A DNA stretch of 64,000 bases from Atherix ibis (taxonomy: Eukaryota; Arthropoda; Insecta; Diptera; Athericidae): assembly GCA_958298945.1 (NCBI GenBank), contig OY282605.1, positions 26,886,811-26,950,810 on the forward strand, in the 5' to 3' direction. The position numbers were made by a program, and so were the translations under genes. The number at the start of each line of letters is the position of its first letter. Position 1 is the stretch's first letter. Below are positions 12,961 to 25,446 of the stretch, in pieces. The notes under the pieces are model-generated. The model did not search any database and was not told the origin of the DNA. It saw nothing but the letters and a program-made list of their open reading frames with translations.

Positions 12961-13265
12961 CAAAAATTTGGACTAAAAATTTTTGCAATTTTTATTGATA
13001 ATTTTCCTGTTAGTAAATTTTTACTGAAAATCAATTTTGGCTGAAATTTAATTTTTAATGAAACTTTTAATTTAAGTGTCAAATATTAACTAAAAATAAT
13101 TTTAACCAAAAATAAATTTTTAGTAACGCTCAATTTTTAGTGAAAGTCAATTTTTTCGAGAAGTTATTTTTTTAATGAAAATAGATTTTTACTGAAAATC
13201 AGTTATTTTTTGGTCAATTTTTTATTAAAAGCGTATTTTTACCAAAATTCCAATTTTATTGAAAT
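12961..13265 (-). repeat. Decayed tail of array B
   Basis: Units lengthen and blur here (TTTTTACTGAAAATC, TTTTTAGTGAAAGTC). On the complementary strand these resemble the CAGTAAAAATT units of array E. There is no sharp edge. Confidence 0.55.
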
Positions 13266-15199
13266 TTATTTATAGTTTTTCAGAAAATTTTCTTAAAACT
13301 ATTCAATAAAATATTCATAAAATTTTCAATTATTCAATTTTTTTTTTCAAAAATATTCTGTTCCTAAATTATAAATAAATTTGATAAATATTCTTTAATA
13401 TCTAAAATATGCCCATTATTTGTTCATGACTAAAATAACCAGTCGAAAAAATATTGCTCCAAGTTAATAAATTAAATAATATATTTAACATGAGAACCAA
13501 ATATACAAAACTTAATGAAAAGTTCAAAAATGTTCGTAATCATATTTAATGAAAAATTCATATTCGTAATCATTGTAGAATTAATCAAAGTGCAACCGTT
13601 AAATTAGAATTAATTAAAAAAAACTAGAAAATTTAGATCAAAAGTAGATTTTTTTAAAATCTTTTCACCTTACGGACAGTTTAGCCTTTACAGTCGAATA
13701 TGAGAACTGTTCATATCTAACCAAGATTAAATTAATTAATTCATTTGTATACGAAAAATAGTGGAAAGCTTTTGAAGTTAATTGGAACTGATTAGAAACG
13801 ATCGATTTATTATCGTTCACAAATTAAGGCAGAGAAATTAACAAAAGTATACCAGATCGCTACGAGAATTTATATTTATTTTTGTAGACAATCATCAGGT
13901 ATAAAAAAGTGACTTTTTTTTGTATATTAATGATTCGAAAGATGGACAATTTTTTTTCAATTTCAAACAAATCAAAACAGGTGAACTGATCGGCAGGAAA
14001 TTTTAAATATTTTTTACGCGCGATACAATCTGGTCCGTATATTAATGTGCGGAAGCTTTTTGCTTGATTAAAGCAGTTTCCTAATGCATAATTTTCACAT
14101 TCCATAAATTATGGAAAACGTTATTTTTTGATCGCAGCTTTTAAGATAATTTTAATCGATTTTCGTCTATATTAGAAATGATTTCATTTCACCATATCTC
14201 ATTTTTAATTACAATCGATTAGCAGGATTGCTTTCGAAATGGTTCCTTTTCATTATGGCAGATCGTATGAAAAGCAAAAATTATGTTTGAAATCTGTTGA
14301 AAATTATAAAGAAAAAATCTAAATTCGATTCAGAGGCGACTGAATTTTAGCAGATACAAAAAAAAACTATTGTTTGGTTAATTACTGTAGGGTTTAACGC
14401 GAATATAAAAAAAGCTCGTGTCAAATTTATTCAAATTTCATGTCATCAAATTAGATTTGAAAAAATTTTAATCTTAATTTTCTTAAAGCCTAAATGTAAC
14501 AGTCTTAATTAACGGACAGTTTTCTTTTGGTGCTGATGACAAAAGAATTCCAAAACAGAAAAAATCCATGATGGACCGCATTCCTAAAGAAAATTAATCC
14601 GAACGAACCAAGTGGCTGTCATCGTCAGATTATCTTTCACTTTCCCTAAATTTATTGTCACTCAGCGGATGCTATTTATTCAAAGTGACTACATTTTATA
14701 ACCAAACAAAAAATATTAAAAGATATTCCAATTCAAATATGACTTTTAGCACATGCCAGTAAACCCTTCAAAAGTGAATGGATGCAATTTTTCAAAGATT
14801 TTTCCATTTTCTATTATTTTTAAACTGTACGAACAGTCAAGCTTTTAAAAATAGTCGTTTGGATTATGTAAGAAGCTTAACAGGTAATTTACCTGAAAAT
14901 GGCATTGGAAGCATCTAATAGGGCAAGTTATGACACTTTATATTTATATCTGCGGATTATCTGATAATATCGATGCTGTAATTACTGAAAAAGCTTATAA
15001 ATTTATCGAAATATTTGACAATGAAAATAAAAAATAGACAAATCTAACCGTTAACTAAAGGCAATAAATAATTAATATTAAAATTATTTTCCATCTATAC
15101 TAAGTGAGATAATTTACATCAACAAATCAAGAAGAGGATTTTATGCACTATGGCCTAATTTTCGAAGTAATTCTGAATAAATGTCCTTTTTTTCTGAAA
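13266..15199. other. AT-rich intergenic sequence, no gene seen
   Basis: The longest frame is 81 codons on the minus strand (14,105-13,860), without a recognisable domain. Nothing else supportable. Confidence 0.5.
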
Positions 15200-18100
15200 A
15201 AATATTCAGAAAAAATTTTTTGGATCAGAGTTTTTAGTTGAAATTTTTACACAAAATTTTTCCACAATATTTGTGAAAAAATTTCGACTAATAATTTCGA
15301 CTTAAAATTTCGACTAAAATTTCGACCAAAAATGTCGACTAAAATTTTCGACTATAAATTTCGACTATAAATATTTACTGTAATTTTAATACAAAATGTT
15401 CAGTAAAAATTTTAAATCAAAATTCGCGGTAAAAATTTTCAGTCATAATTTTCAGTAAATAATTTTTGGTAAATAATTTTCTGTACAAATTTCCTGTAAA
15501 AATTTTTTCTTAAAAATTTTTCTATCAAAATTTGCACTAAACATGTTCTATTCAACATTTTGTGTTAAAAATTTTCTGTTAAAAATTTTCTATACAAATG
15601 TTCTGAAAAAATGTTCTGTCACAAATTTTCGTACAAATTTCCTGTAAAAATTTTTTTGCAAAAATTTTCTTTTAAAAACTTTACTGTCGATATTTGTACT
15701 ATGAAAAAATGTGGTTAAAGTTTTTCTGTTAAAAATCTCTGTTAAAAATTTTCTGTTAAAAACTTTCTGTTAAAAAGTTTCTGTTAAAAAATTTCTGTTC
15801 AAAAGTTTGTGTTAAACATTTCCTGATAAAAATTGTTTGTAAAAATTTTATTAAAATTTTTCAAATAAAATTGTTCTGTTATAAATTTCTTGCTAAACAT
15901 TTTCAGTTAAAAAATCAAGTTAAAAATGTTCTCTTAAATATTTTTAATTAAAAATTTTCTGTTAGAATATTCTGTAAATATTTTCTATTAAAAATTTTCT
16001 GTATAAACTTTCTCTTAAAAATTTTCTGGCAAAAATTTTGTGTTAAAAATTGTCTGTTAAAATTTTCTGTCAAATATTTTGGTTAAAAATTTTCTGTTAA
16101 AAATTTTTTATTAACAGTTTTTTGTTAAAAATGTTAAATTCAACATTTTCTGTAAATATATTTAGCTAAACATTTTCCATTAAATTTTTTTTGTTAACAA
16201 TTGTCCGTTAAAATTTTCTGTTAAAAATTGTGTTAAAAATTTTCTGTAAAACTATTCTGTTAAAAATTGTCTATTAAAATCTGTCTGTAAATATGTTCTC
16301 TTAAAAATGTTCTGTATAAATTTTTTGTCAAATTTTTTGGTTAAAAACTCTTTATTAACAGTTTTCTGTATACATTTTTGGTTAAAGTTTTCCTTTAAAA
16401 AATCGCTATTAAAAATGTTTTCTTCAAAATTTTTTATTTAAAATTTTCTGGTAAAAATGAATTGTTAAAAATTGTTTGTAAAAAATGTTTGTCATAATTT
16501 TTCTGTAAAAAGTTGTCTATTAAAAATTTCGGTTATTAATTTTCTATATAAATTTTCTGCCAAAATATTTGTTAAAAATTATTCTGCTTAAAATTTTCTG
16601 TTAAAAATTTTCTGTATAATTTTTCTATCAACATTTTTGGGTAAAACTTTTCTTTCAAAAAGTGCTGTTAAATTTTTTCCTTTCAAAAAGTACTGTTACA
16701 AATTTTCTCGTAAACATTTTTAGTTTAAAAGTTTATATTAAAAATTTTCAGTAAAAATGTTTCGTTCAAAATTTTTTGTTAAAAATTCCTGTTAAAAATT
16801 TTCTATTAAAAATTGTCTGTTAAATATAAATTTTCTATTAAAAATTGTCTGTTAAATATAAATTTTCTGTTATTAATTTTCTGCCAAAATATTTGGTTAA
16901 AAATATTCTGTTTAAAATTTTCTGTTAAAAATTTTGTGTATAATTTTTCTGTCAAAATTTTTGGGTAAAACTTTTCTTTCAAAAAGTGCTGTTAAATTTT
17001 TTCCTTTCAAAAAGTGCTGTTACAAATTTTCTCGTAAGCATTTTCAGTTTAAAAGTTTATATTAAAAATTTTCAGTAAAAATGTTTCGTTCAAAATTTTT
17101 TGTTAAAAATTCTTGTTAAAAATTTTCTATTAAAAATTGTCTGTTAAATATAAATTTTCTATTAAAAATTGTCTGTTAAATATAAATTTTCTGTTATTAA
17201 TTTTCTGCCAAAATATTTGTTAAAAAATATTCTGCTTAAAATTTTCTGTTAAAAATTTTCTGTATAATTTTTCTATCAAAATTTTTGGGTAAAACTTTTC
17301 TTTCAAAAAGTGCTGTTAAATTTTTTCCTTTCAAAAAGTGCTGTTACAAATTTTCTCGTAAACATTTTCAGTTTAAAAGTTTATATTAAAAATTTTCAGT
17401 AAAAATGTTTCGTTCAAAATTTTTTGTTAAAAATTCCTGTTAAAAATTTTCTATTAAAAATTGTCTGTTAAATATAAATTTTCTATTAAAAATTGTCTGT
17501 TAAATATAAATTTTCTGTTATTAATTTTCTGCCAAAATATTTGGTTAAAAATATTCTGTTTAAAATTTTCTGTTAAAAATTTTGTGTATAATTTTTCTGT
17601 CAAAATTTTTGGGTAAAACTTTTCTTTCAAAAAGTGCTGTTAAATTTTTTTCTTTCAAAAAGTGCTGTTACAAATTTTCTCGTAAACATTTTCAGTTTAA
17701 AAGTTTATATTAAAAATTTTAAGTAAAAATATTTGGTTCAAAATTTTTTATTAAAAATTGCTGTTAAAAATTTTCTATTAAAAATTGTCTGTTAAATATA
17801 AATTTTCTGTTAAAATGTTTGGTTAAAAATGTTTTGTTCAAAATTTTCTGTTAAAAATTTTCTCTTAAACATTTTGTGTTAAGAATTATCTGTTAAAATT
17901 TTCTGTATTAATTTTCTGTTAAAATATTCTGTATAATTTTTCTGTAAAAATTTTTGGTCAAAAACTTTTCTTTCAAAAGTGCTGTTAAAAATTTTCTATT
18001 ATGAATATTCTCTTAAAAATTTTGTGTTCAAAAGTTTATATTAAAAATTTTCTGTAAAAATGTTTGGTTCAAAATTTTTTGTTAAAAATTGCTGTTACAA

Positions 18101-18685
18101 ATTTTCTATTGTATTAAAAATTGTTTATTAAAAATATCTGTATAAATTTTCTGTTATTAATTTTCTGTATAAATTTTCTGTTAAAATGTTTGATTAAAAA
18201 TGTTTTGTTCAAAATTTTCTGTTAAAAATTTTCTCTTAAACATTTTGTGTTCAAAAGTTTATATTAAAAATTTTCTGTAAAAATGTTTTGTTAAAAATTG
18301 CTGTTAAAAATTTTCTATTAAAAATTGGTTGTTCAAAATTTCTATATAAATTTTCTGTTATTAATTTTCTGTATAAATTTTCTGTTAAAATGTTTGGTTA
18401 AAAATGTTTTGTTCAAAATTTTCTGTTAAATATTTTCTTTTAAATATTTTGTGTTAAAAATTAGCTATTAAAGTTTTCTGTATTAATTTTCTGTTAAAAA
18501 TTGTCTGCATAAATTTTCTATGAAAATATTTGGTTAAGACTTTTCTTTTAAAAAGTGCTGTTAAAAATTTTCTATTATGAATATTCTCTTAAAAATTTCG
18601 TGTTCAAAAGTTTATGTTAAAAATTTTCTGTAAATATTTTCGTAAAAAAAGTTTCTATTAAAAAAAACATTTTCTGTAAAAATTC
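15200..18685 (+). repeat. Array C: degenerate 13-14-bp units, consensus TTAAAAATTTTCTG
   Basis: About 3.5 kb of the same family as array A, with variants TTTTTGGTTAAAA, AAATTGTCTGTTAA and AAATATTCTG. Between 15,286 and 15,370 the units change to a TTTCGACTAAAA form. Between about 16,540 and 17,790 a 324-bp block is repeated as a higher-order unit. Confidence 0.93.
16540..17790 (+). repeat. 324-bp higher-order repeat inside array C
   Basis: The junction GTGCTGTTAAATTTTTT (TACTG in one copy further on) recurs with its TTAAAT at 16,668, 16,992, 17,316 and 17,640, exactly 324 bp apart. Each block holds roughly 24 basic units, including paired CTATTAAAAATTGTCTG segments. The copies differ at only a few positions, so this amplification is much younger than the divergence of the basic units. 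Confidence 0.9.
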
Positions 18686-21600
18686 TAACACAGCCTTTCT
18701 ACTCTTTTTTTAGCAAAAAATTAAAGGTATATTGAAAATATATAATTAACACGTTCAATCACTTTTAAAATTTAAATAATTATCGTATCGATTTGTGATC
18801 ATTCGTTTTGATTGTCTTGATTTCGTCAAGATCGAATTTTGAACTTTGAACATGAACTAAGATTATTTTTGCATTTTTTCATGTTTCACGACCTGTGCAA
18901 CTTTAATATAAAAACAAAAATCGTTCTCCTAACTAATAAATCACTGATTTTATTCGACCTTAAATTAAATTAATATAAAATTGCAATTACAAAAAAAAAA
19001 AAAAATTCAATAAAAAGTTTATGATCTCGCAAAAGATTAAAGCTTAACTTATATTAGCACACTAGTTATCTGTCCATCAAACAATGTTTGATTAATTTTG
19101 TTTTATTTATTTTAATTTTTTTTTTCGTGCTATTTGTAAATATTTCTACAAGTATCTATTTTTTACCTAGATTAACTGTAGAAAAAATAATAACATCGTT
19201 AAGTGAATGTGTCCATGACGAAATTTGCATCTTTGGAAGTTATTGTAGAATGGCTGATGGCTGATGGTGGTGTGTTGGTGTTATTGGAAGATTCGCTTAT
19301 TTTATAATACATTATTTAGAAGTGACTAGACTTTTAGATTGGCACGACTAGACTTTCGCATTGATGAACATAAACGTAAGGAAGTCATTACTGATAATAA
19401 CTGTAACTCGAAAGCTTTTTGTTAATACAAATTATTGAAAATTCCACAGACACTCTGGCATAATTAGAATTTGAAATCCGCCTGAAAATCATTATTTCAA
19501 GTTTTATATGGCAATGTGGCATCAAAAGGTGAGAAAAAAATTATTTTAATCAATAATGCTGACCTTATCGATGAATCAAAACTGATGTGGTTTGCCGATT
19601 CGAATACTGATGCAAATGTTGATGTTAATATCGAATGCGAGTCAATCTGTCTTTGGCCGATCGGATTTGATCAGTAGTTCGTGTGTGAATCGAAACGATT
19701 TTCATGAGTTTCCATCGAAATTATCCACTTTTTGCGGCTATTAACATGTTGATTTTTAGTCAGTCACTCATTGTATAAAACAAACTTCCGCCCATTTGCG
19801 ATACAATAAAACCATAACCACAGTCTTAGACTCTCAGACACTCAGATTATCAGACTCAGGCTTAGGTGAGTGAACGTGCGATTCGTTTATGACATTCACT
19901 ATGAACGGAATGGCTTAGAACTCCCAGTATTGGGATAAGAAGTGTGCTCTCCGAAGATGCTGGAAAAAATATTAAGTCTATTCGAAGAAAATTCAGATTC
20001 CTGGTAGTCCACAACACTGCGATGGGATCCGAGAAGTGAGGGCGGGAGTGCTACTAATGCCACTATCGACTTGTCGGCCATACAGTGTTGATCTGCGCAA
20101 ATTCATCTCAGCGTACAAAGTCAGAAATGATCTTTAATGCAGCAACTTTCTCATAGACAGGGGACCAAAAACTAAGGTCATGCAATATGTGACCTCGACT
20201 TTGTGCACATTTGCACTTATGATCGCAAATAGACAAGTTGCTCGTACAAGGTGGATCTAATGGTGGATCGCTATGAAATATAAATCCACGTCCGAACCTA
20301 GGCGACACGCACACAAGGTAGAAGTGACGGATGATCACCCATCTTCCGAGCTGATGTACAACGCCATTCCACCGTACATATTTACGAGTGTACTTCTATG
20401 AAGCGAACGAATCATAAAAAAAACCGAACAGGGAAATGAACAGAAAAAGGGTTATGAAGAGCCCAATAGTTTCTGCAAAAGAAGAGGCTGTCTGCGATCG
20501 GTTGTAATTGCAGTCCGCCAAGACAGAATGGGATGTGTCAGCTCTTTCCCAATGAACAGGAATCTCCTTATTGTAACTTAACACTTCCTAAATGCTAGTT
20601 CATAGACACATCGTTTAGTTTTTCCATAAGAAATTATATTATCACATGTAGAACAGTCGACTCGTGATAGTTCCACGTAAACAAATCAAGACCACTCCAC
20701 TGACTAAAACAAGGAATGCTGATGGATCTCGATAGTTGCTCAATGTCCGACAATACATATTTCCAGATCATCTTCACATCGTCTTCGCTAATTTCTTATT
20801 GTAAAAATAATGCAATTTTTATACCTAATGTCCTGTTTTTATGATTTCGATAAATGCCAAATGTCCATTTCTTAGTCCCGTACAATAACAAATGTGCATT
20901 TTTGTAGAATCATTCTTGGATGTGCAACCGCAATGACTTGACTTAAATCGAAATATTCTACACTGTAAAAAATACCATCTTTACTTAACTCACCTCGAAA
21001 TCCTAATAAAGCGTATGATTGGATTTTAATTGTTGGCACACAACCATTCCGTCCAAAATATGTAATTATTAGATACGATTTTGTGGCTTTGGGAATTCTC
21101 TAGCAATGTCATCACTTAATAAAAAACTTCTTTTTTTTTATTTTAAAAATGGCCATATTTTAAAAATTTAAAAAAAAAAATTTTTCTATGATTGATCACT
21201 ATTAGTAAATATTTATTTATATTCGAATTCTTTGAATCGATGGTAAATTTTTTCTCATAGAAATTCTAATAAAGTATTATCCAATTAGAGATTTGGAAAG
21301 TAAAACCTTATAAAATATATTTTAAATTTAGGTTTTGATAAAATTTTTAATTAATTATATTACATAAATTATGCCATTAATTATTCAATATAATTTTAAA
21401 TTAATGCAGAAAAGCTCGATCTTTTTGAGAGAAAAATTTTGTATCAGATTTTTCAGATTTACTTATGCATTTCAGTCCCTAAATCGACTATTACTTGGCG
21501 GATGTTGATTTTTTAATACTGTAAAATTTGCAAATTATCTATAAAAATTATATTTTATATATAGTCTTACATAAAAATGAGCGACTCTGTCAAATCGAAC

Positions 21601-22097
21601 GCTCGCGGAGAAACGTGGCAACAGAAAAATTACCATATTTATAATAAAAGTTCAAAAACTTAAGCAATTTTTTATAGTAAAATAATCTATAATATAAAAT
21701 GGCAATTAAAATTATCTTAATTAATTTTAATTTTAATAATATATTTAATTAATTACTATTAAATAACAAGATTATACTTTCCAAACTATAAAATGGATAT
21801 TTAAAAAGCACATCCCAAAATTGACATTAACAAATTTTTATTCCAAATAATTTTTTTTAAAAAAATTTTGCAATTACTAAATTTAAAAAAAAAAAAACTA
21901 TTAAAAATATTAACTATATTATAGCTCAGATTGTTAGGTATTTACGGATTGGCAAATGTCATTTTTTATTAACAGAATTCAATGAAGCTTAAATATTCAT
22001 GTCCATTTTTTTTAATTTAATATTTTTTTAAGTAACATATCAAGATTAAGAAGAGATTCTTCAGACTTTTCCCATCTGTAAAATCAAATTTTCCATC
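18686..22097. other. Intergenic sequence with a promoter-like stretch, no confirmed gene
   Basis: The part from 19,200 to 20,640 has more balanced composition than the flanks. Minus-strand frames of 60-76 codons occur at 19.9-20.6 kb but match no family I know. A dispersed motif copy (ATACTTTCCAAACTATAAAA) lies at 21,775-21,794. Confidence 0.45.
19773..19870 (+). promoter_or_regulatory. Possible TATA promoter, short leader and splice donor
   Basis: TATAAAA at 19,774-19,780 is followed by ACAGTCTTAG near 19,820, loosely like an insect initiator though farther from the TATA box than usual. A donor-like TTAG|GTGAGTG lies at 19,865/19,866. Together this could be a noncoding first exon of a plus-strand transcript. 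The pattern is short and may be chance. Confidence 0.22.
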
Positions 22098-22274
22098 ATG
22101 AAAGAATCGATTGAACGACTGAAAGTTTCTCTTAAAAGTCCATCGAAAAAGAAACTCTCAAAATGCACATGCGACTGCAACGAAGAAGATCCGATCGATC
22201 TTGTTTGCCCATCAACAGAAAATGCACTGTGCAATAGTTCCACCTACGCGTTTTCAATTAAAATTTTATTTTAA
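22098..22274 (+). CDS. Candidate 58-residue open frame, unknown function
   Basis: ATG at 22,098 opens a 58-codon frame ending in TAA at 22,272-22,274. It begins MKESIERLKVSLKSPSKKK, continues with a short cysteine-rich stretch (CTCDCNEED), and then an acidic and serine/threonine-rich segment. The mixed composition is unlike the K/N/I/F-rich frames that arise by chance in this AT-rich DNA. An AG acceptor-like site (TTCTTCAG) lies about 35 bases upstream of the ATG. There is no signal peptide and no membrane segment. It may be a real small exon, or a chance frame in unique sequence; I do not recognise it. Confidence 0.25.
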   Translation: MKESIERLKVSLKSPSKKKLSKCTCDCNEEDPIDLVCPSTENALCNSSTYAFSIKILF

Positions 22275-22900
22275 TTCGCGTACACCTACGCATCATAAGT
22301 AGACAGTAAATAGTAAACCACGGAAGTTGAAATCGTACTCAGAATGTAGCTCAGACTCGTTGGTACAACTTCCACTGGAACCCATCCTCACTAACCAAAT
22401 GACGATACCTACAGTTACTGGTGGATAATCGCACAGATTATTATAGTTATCGGACTGTGAGAAATTACGATTTATTGGGGATTATAAAATCAGAATTTGT
22501 ACAGATTCTCTAGCTACCGTGTACCCTACCTTATGGAGGAATCATCGTTCAGGTAAAGGAGATAAACCAAAACGTATGGTCAGTCACATTGAAGACTTTA
22601 ACAGCAATTAAATTTGGTGTAAAACGAGTAACTACCAAGTACAAAATATCTTACCTTGCATGGTTAACTCTATGGCTTGTCTACAAATTTTATGGGAAAA
22701 TTTTAGTATTTTTTTTAATTCCTCCAACTTCTAATCAGTTTGTTTTCTTTTTCTTTGATAACTTCCTTTGTTTTTTTTTTTTGCTACAAATTTGAATGGT
22801 TTTTTTTTATAAGATACTATGATAGAAATATTCGTTAGATTATGGATTTTTGTTAACTTTTGTTAACCTTTTCCAAATAAAACATTTTAAATATAGTCTA
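22275..22900. other. Intergenic; possible further exon, not confirmed
   Basis: Between 22,320 and 22,552 composition is balanced and ends in a donor-like TTCAG|GTAAAGG. An open stretch reading SYSECSSDSLVQLPLEP can be seen in one frame but stops after about 31 codons. Nothing firm. Confidence 0.25.
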
Positions 22901-24205
22901 AAAAATAATAAAAATCAAAAACCAATTATGATTTTAAAAATATAAAAATTCATAGAAATTAAATATAACAAAACTTATAAAAAACTATTATTGTTGAAAG
23001 AGAACGAAAAATTAAAAAAATCTATGGTCTTAAAAATTTTTCAATCATCATAAAATCTGTAGTCCTTAAAATAACAAAATTATCAAAAATTAAACATGTT
23101 GAAAAAAAGACAAAATTTCAAAATTCAAATTAAAAAATCGATGATTTTAAAATAAAAAAATTCATTAAAATTTGTTGTAAAAATACATTAAAATTTAAAA
23201 AGAACCTCTGTTCTCTGAGGTCTTAGGATAAAAAAATGTTATAGAAATTTATAGGATTAAAAATATTAAATTTTATCAAAGTCAGTGGTCTTAAAGCTAA
23301 TAAAATTGGCAAAAAATTTTTTTAAATTTTGAGCACAATTTAAAACTCAAAATTCAAAAAATCTATGGTCTTAAAATCGGAAACACACAAATATATTGTT
23401 TTCAAAATAGCAAGATTTGCAAATATCTATGATTGAAATATAGAAAGAAAGATGAAAAATGTAAGGTCTTAAAATTGTAATTTAATAATGTGAGGTCTTA
23501 AAAATTATTCCCTTTAAAAAAAAAAAATTAACGAAAATCAATAAATTATAAGAGCACTTACAATATTCAAAAAAAAACTGTGATCTTGAAAAATGAAATT
23601 CACAAAAATTTATGGTGTTTAATATGACAGAATTTACAAATATTTATAATTGACAAATAAAAAAAAATTTAATAAATCTAAGGTTTTAAAAATACGAAAT
23701 TGAAAAAAAAACTATAATCTAATAATAAAATATATGAAAACCAGTAATTATGAAAATGATACAAAATTTTAAAAATATGAGGTCTTAAAAATATCATAAT
23801 TGATATAAATTTAATTAAACATTAAATTTTATCAAAGTCCTTGGTGGTCCTAAAATTTGCCAAATTGACAAACAATTTGTAGTTTTAGATACAATTTAAA
23901 ATTCTGAAATTCAAAAAAATCTATGGTCTTGAAAAATGAAACATAAAAATGTATGATTTTTAATATTGCAAAATTTACAAATATCTATGATTGGAATATA
24001 AAAAGAAAGATACAAAATGTGATGTCTGAAAATTTTAATTTAAAAATTTGTGGTCTTAAAAATTACTGGTATTTTTTTTAAACAATAAAATTGACAATAC
24101 AAAATTTAAAAAAAGTAATCTTGAAAAATGAAATTCACAAAAACGTATGGTCTTTAATATGACAGAATTTATAAAAATCTATAATTGACAAATAAAAGAA
24201 AAATA

Positions 24206-25446
24206 TGGGGTGACGTTTCGGCCATTTTTAATATGTTTTTTTAACATGATCTGTCTTTTTTTCTTCATTGTATTCAGTAATGTTTACAATTTTATCATGG
24301 AGAGATATACGCAAGAACAATATTTACAAATTATTCAATTTTTTTATCAAAATAATCGTTCTCCAATTGCAACTTTTCGTGCGCTTTTGCCATTTTATGG
24401 TCGTAATAATTGTCCAACCGTGCTCGCTATTCGTCGAATTGTTAGAAATTTCGAGCGTGCATTTTCTTTACATAATGTTCAAGTGCCAATAAGACAAAGA
24501 ACCACTCGAAGTAATGAAAATATTGCTGCCGTTCAGGCAAGTGTAGCTGAAGACCACAATTTGTCGATTCCAAGACGTTCTCAAGAATTGGGATTATCTG
24601 AAACCACAACCTGGTGGATTTTGAGAAGGGATTTGGGCTTCCATCCGTATAAAATTGTTATCATTCAAGAACTGAAGCCATTGGACCACCATAAACGTTG
24701 TGAATTTGCTTATTTTTTCTTGGAACAACTTGAAAACGATAATGATTTTTTTAAGAAAATCATCTTTTCCGATGAGGCTCATCTGGTGCGAAGAAAATCC
24801 ACAAATTATTCATGAAAACCCATTACATTCACCTAAATTGATAGTTTAATGTGGTTTTTGGTCTGGTGGAATCATCGGTCCGTACTTCTTTCGAAATGAA
24901 GCTGGTAACACCGTTACTGTCAATGGAGAGCGGTATAGATCGATGATAACCAACTTTTTATGGCCGAAATTGGAAGAAGTTGATCTTGACAAAATCTGGT
25001 TCCAAAAAGACGGGGCTACGTGCCACACAGCACGTGCAACAACCGAATTATTGCGAGAAAAGTTTGTAGATTTGATTATTTCAAGAAATTGTGACATTGA
25101 ATGGCCTCCAAGAAGTTGTGATTTCACACCATTCGACTTTTTCTTGTGGGGTTATTTAAAGTCATTGGTCTTTAGCAATAAACCAGCCTCTCTTCAAGCT
25201 TTAGAAGTCAATATTGAACGTGCTATTCATGACATACGACTTGATTTAGTGGAAAAAGTGCTTGGAAATTGGGTTCATTGAATTCGTTCCTGCAAAAGAA
25301 GTCGTGGAGGCCATTTGAATGACGTTTTATTCAGAACTTAATTATATCGATTGTACTTTACATTAAAAAAAAATTTGAATTTCCTTAACAATTAGTGTGT
25401 TTTTTTTTGGAAAAGAAATCATATCACTCTTGTTAGAAAACCCCCT
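24206..25446 (+). mobile_element. DD41D Tc1/mariner-superfamily element inserted in array F
   Basis: Boundaries are inferred from the interrupted array. The flanks join to a phrase seen intact elsewhere in array F (GAAAAAT...ATCTAAGGTTTTAA), with TA at 24,204-24,205 and 25,447-25,448. The outer ends begin TGGGGTGACG and, from the right, AGGGGGTTTT, so only a very short imperfect terminal repeat is visible. Size (1,241 bp) fits a single-transposase element. Confidence 0.8.
24297..25322 (+). pseudogene. DD41D transposase (DUF4817-type N-terminus), broken
   Basis: The start MERYTQEQYLQIIQFF opens a helix-turn-helix domain of the DUF4817 type, followed by the linker ENIAAVQASV, SIPRRSQELGLS and the DDE domain. 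Catalytic positions are visible: FSDEAH, QKDGATCHTA and CDFTPFDFFLWGYLK. There are 41 residues between the second and third aspartates. Four lesions are seen. A deletion of roughly 14 codons right after DEAH (near 24,780) shifts frame; a TAA replaces the expected tryptophan before CGFW (near 24,847); a TGA follows GNWVH (25,279-25,281); and the conserved C-terminal RSRGGH survives only after that stop. The copy is therefore dead. Confidence 0.9.

Noticed and set aside
7875..18685. Arrays A-C as CRISPR arrays or telomeric DNA
   Set aside because: Units are contiguous with no spacers of constant length, are far too short and degenerate for CRISPR, and do not match TTAGG or other insect telomere repeats.
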